A stretch of 23,212 bases of DNA from Pelargonium cotyledonis (lineage: Eukaryota > Streptophyta > Magnoliopsida > Geraniales > Geraniaceae), in contig JAYMTA010000904.1 in the NCBI GenBank assembly GCA_036897625.1, positions 1 through 23,212 of the forward strand, given 5' to 3'. Under the pieces are notes generated by a model, which was not told the DNA's origin, made no database searches, and saw only the letters and a program-made list of their open reading frames with translations. Below are positions 20,541 through 23,212 of the stretch, one piece after another. How positions within the stretch are numbered: position 1 is the stretch's first letter; the number at the start of each line of letters is the position of its first letter. Both the position numbers and the translations under genes were made by a program.

Positions 20541-22528
20541 ACTAAAACCATGCCTCCAACCATTAGCACCAAGATTCAAGGCCCAATCTTCCCCACAACT
20601 CAAATCTGGGCTAAAGCCCATGGGCCGTCTAGCATGCAATCGAGGCCCATTGTTGTTTGGGCTTGGGCTTTTTTGGGCTTGATATGCTAACGTCACCCCA
20701 CCATCTGAACTAGAAGAGTCACAGCCAGACCCAACAACAGAAGCTCTTCTTGTTGATGAGCTCCAATGAGGCACATAGGACCCACGTTGCTTCACTGTGG
20801 TCTCAGTCCTAACCTTGGCTCTTGCGGAATGGGTTTGGGCCATGTAGCTGGGCACATTATTTGGGCCCGAGCTTTGTCGTTGGTGTCGGGTTGGGTTCGG
20901 GTTTGAGTTTGGGTTCGAGTCTACCGAGTCTCTATGGTGAAGGCCCATGTTGGCGTTTTCAAAGCTTTGGGGCGTGCGTACGTCCATTTCAACTGTTTTT
21001 TCAGACGTGTTGTCAGAGGTCCTGGGGGCGGCGGCATGGGCCATGTAAGCGCCTTCTGGGAGGCCCGGGTGACGGGCGTGGTAGGGTTGTGATGACATCC
21101 AATGCTCGAGCCAGTTCCAACCCCATTGGGCTTTTTCTCGCTCGTCGACATGAAGCCCAACGTCTTTACCATTCAAGCCCATTTGCAACATTTGTTGTTG
21201 TTGTTGGAGTTGTAGTTGTTGCTGCCACATTAAGATATTAGTCAGGAAAACATACAAGTGTTCCAAGAAGTTAGAGCTGACAATTTGGATCTATAAACAC
21301 ACACTCAAAATTCTACTCATATTTTGCAAGTTTGGGTCGTGTCAGCTTTGTCATTGAGAAATTATAGATCAAGCTGAACAAACTCGCGTAGGGCGGGGTC
21401 TAGTTACTGTTTTCAATCAGAACTCAACCCAAAACTCAAATTGTCAGCTCTAGACAATGTAAACAAATGAAAAGAGTAAATGCAATAATACTCATTAGAA
21501 ATGACACTCCGGGATGGATAGAATAGACATAACCCTAATTTGAACCACAAGTGGTGCGGTTCTTGGGTCGCAGTTTAGTTTATATTTGCACGACCAATCA
21601 ACAATTTTGCAATGACAAACTCAATACAAAAATCATGTAGGTCTATTTTATGTGACTCAAATCCATAAAAATGCTTATGATATCAAATGAAATTATAGTA
21701 TTGCAAACCTGGTAATTATAAGCATAGGCAAGAGCTCTCTCCCTTTTCATCAAAGCATCGTGTCTCTTCGAAATGCTCTCACCTATCTTTTCTGAAATAT
21801 GATGCCTACTATCCCAACCTTCCATTTCTTGCCTCTTAGCGGGACTCCTCAACCTGCGATGATATTCCTTGGTCAATATTCTCGTGGCTTCTTCCTCCTC
21901 TTGAAGCTTCTCGTGTGTTAATTGTATCCTTCGAGCTCGAACCCTAGCCTGCACTCGCACTAGTGCTTGCATGCATCGCATTGTCATCTGCGCTTGTTTG
22001 CGCACATTGTGGCCTCGCACTAGCGCTTGTAACCTCACAAGGCCCCTTAAGGCTCGTAAAGCACGACGTGCCTGCGAAAGTCAAGTAACATCAAATCATT
22101 GCTCGGCCCTATAGAAACCTTCAAACTGAATTTTATTTAGCAATATCTTTCAACTAATAGATTTCGTCTTTAATGGTCAAAGCCTAAAAAATGTACACAC
22201 AAAAAAAGCTAGAAATGATTTTTTTATTTACCAAATAGCCCCTGTAATAAGATTGTATGATTGTTGTAGCCCTATCCTCCTTCGAATAGTATCGCCGCCC
22301 ATAACCGGCTAGCCGGACGACCTTGGCAGCCGCCTGAGCAGCTGCAATTGCCGCATCTGCTGTAGCCTCCGCCACCACACTTGCATTATAATTTCTACCT
22401 TCTTCCTCCTCAGGAGTTGATGCACAACTCTCTTCATTGGTTACATCTGGAGAACTTAACGCCGAAAAATGCTCAAACGACACAACTTCTATTGCATCAT
22501 TTTGCCATTTTTCCACATTATCATTTTT
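20538..22528 (-). CDS. IQD protein (IQ67-domain, calmodulin-binding), 3' three exons
   Basis: Exons are 22528-22232, 22071-21709 and 21221-20538 on the minus strand. All are phase 0 with GT-AG borders, giving 447 residues; the N-terminus lies beyond the window's right edge. An Ala-rich helix ([15 protein letters not shown]) precedes the IQ67 domain at about residues 84-150: [36 protein letters not shown] and [15 protein letters not shown], three IQ-type motifs with interleaved calmodulin sites. The intron after the 16th residue of IQ67 is a hallmark of the family. Further on come [13 protein letters not shown], a Gln-rich start of the last exon, [18 protein letters not shown] and a DUF4005-like C-terminus ([33 protein letters not shown]). 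IQDs link calcium/calmodulin to microtubules and membranes. The features suggest the IQD13-18 side of the family, but the member is not certain. Confidence 0.92.
21272..21452. mobile_element. MITE with 16-bp perfect terminal inverted repeats in an IQD intron
   Basis: TAGAGCTGACAATTTG (21272-21287) and its exact reverse complement (21437-21452) bound a 181-bp element without coding capacity. It sits in the last IQD intron, about 50 bp upstream of the acceptor (minus-strand sense). Flanks CAAGAAGT and GACAATGT agree at 4 of 8 bases, so an 8-bp hAT-type duplication is not convincing; a TA duplication with a 14-bp terminal repeat is the alternative. This is the best-preserved copy and serves as the reference for the family here. 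Confidence 0.85.
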
Positions 22529-23212
22529 CTGCAAGAAACAAATAATATAATACATAAGTCTTGGATTTGAATTCATGTTTGACAATACCTAAAGAACTTA
22601 TGATGCACTACACCACGACATTATAAATTTGTAACTATTGATTGAATTACTCAATGACATAGTAAATTAGGGGTTTTTATAAATAAAAAATATATATAGG
22701 AAAAGAAAATGATATTTTGACTATGATGGAGATGATACATGGGACTATCACATGATGGTTAAGAACATTGATGTGATGGCTTAGGTGTCATGAAAATAAT
22801 ATGTCATGGGGTCATTAACATTATTTTATCATTGCCAGGGGACCATATATAAATTTATTTTATTTATTGTTCATGGTCCTAATTTGGGTATTTTGGTAGG
22901 CCAATATTTATTTATTTTTAACTTGGAACCACTAAAACATATCACCCACCAAATATGATGTTGAGTTTATAAAGTTAATGTATAAATTGTTTAGTTTACA
23001 CTTAGTTATCAATGTTGGTAGGACATAAAATTGAAAATACACAAATATATTTATAATTAATTAATCAAAATAATTATAGTTTGTGAAACTCCATTATATA
23101 TCATAACTAGTATGCTACCAGTGCCTTGCATGGGAAGTAAAACTTTATAATAAAAAATATTATTAATTTATAAAGTTATGATTTATTACGGTCATTAGTT
23201 CATTACAAATTA
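22529..23212 (-). other. Probable IQD intron 1 (partial), AT-rich
   Basis: The acceptor TTTCTTGCAG, ending at 22529, precedes the first visible IQD exon. IQD genes normally have an upstream exon encoding a basic N-terminus. No such exon is seen up to the window end, so this stretch is most likely intron. Nothing else is recognisable apart from an AT-rich 3' part. Confidence 0.6.

Noticed and set aside
20822..21241. A long plus-strand frame opposite the last IQD exon
   Set aside because: It is the antisense shadow of a GC-richer coding exon; the minus-strand frame carries the conserved IQD motifs.

Overview
This is a piece of a eudicot plant nuclear genome. It is AT-rich, its genes are split by GT-AG introns, the gene families are plant ones (phytolongin, IQ67-domain, TAP46), and it carries plant-type SINEs, MITE-like elements and a Ty1/copia remnant. 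Au-like SINE remnants fit a rosid such as Rosaceae, but that placement is only a guess.

Layout: 1-5500 is gene-poor, AT-rich DNA with a compound microsatellite and small tandem repeats. 5722-10098 (minus) is a four-exon gene for a long coiled-coil protein of about 798 residues. Its first coding exon lies 1.2 kb upstream of the main one and starts the protein earlier than the longest open frame suggests. 11585-15203 (plus) is a nine-exon TAP46 gene (TAP42/alpha4-type regulatory subunit of PP2A-family phosphatases), with a promoter carrying site II, ABRE/G-box, TATA and telo-box motifs. 15538-15957 is a foldback/MITE element with near-matching flanking duplications. 16345-17640 is a decayed tandem array lying directly behind the phytolongin gene. 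17657-18430 (minus) is an intronless phytolongin gene. 18955-19310 (minus) is a copia integrase remnant. 19479-19669 is a tRNA-derived SINE with perfect 12-bp target-site duplications. 20538-22528 (minus) is the 3' part of an IQD (calmodulin-binding) gene whose first exon or exons lie beyond the right edge.

The four genes have no obvious shared pathway. What links them is a MITE family with the terminal sequence TAGAGCTGACAATTTG. Copies or remnants lie at or just after the stop codons of the coiled-coil and IQD genes, in introns of both, and as a fragment behind TAP46. In the IQD gene the element's first three bases are the stop codon. The other notable structures are a decayed duplication of the coiled-coil gene's exon 2 start inside its own first intron, and the exon-like array behind phytolongin. 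I see no evidence of a wholly new biological system. The genes belong to known families, and the novelty is in how repeats are placed on gene ends.
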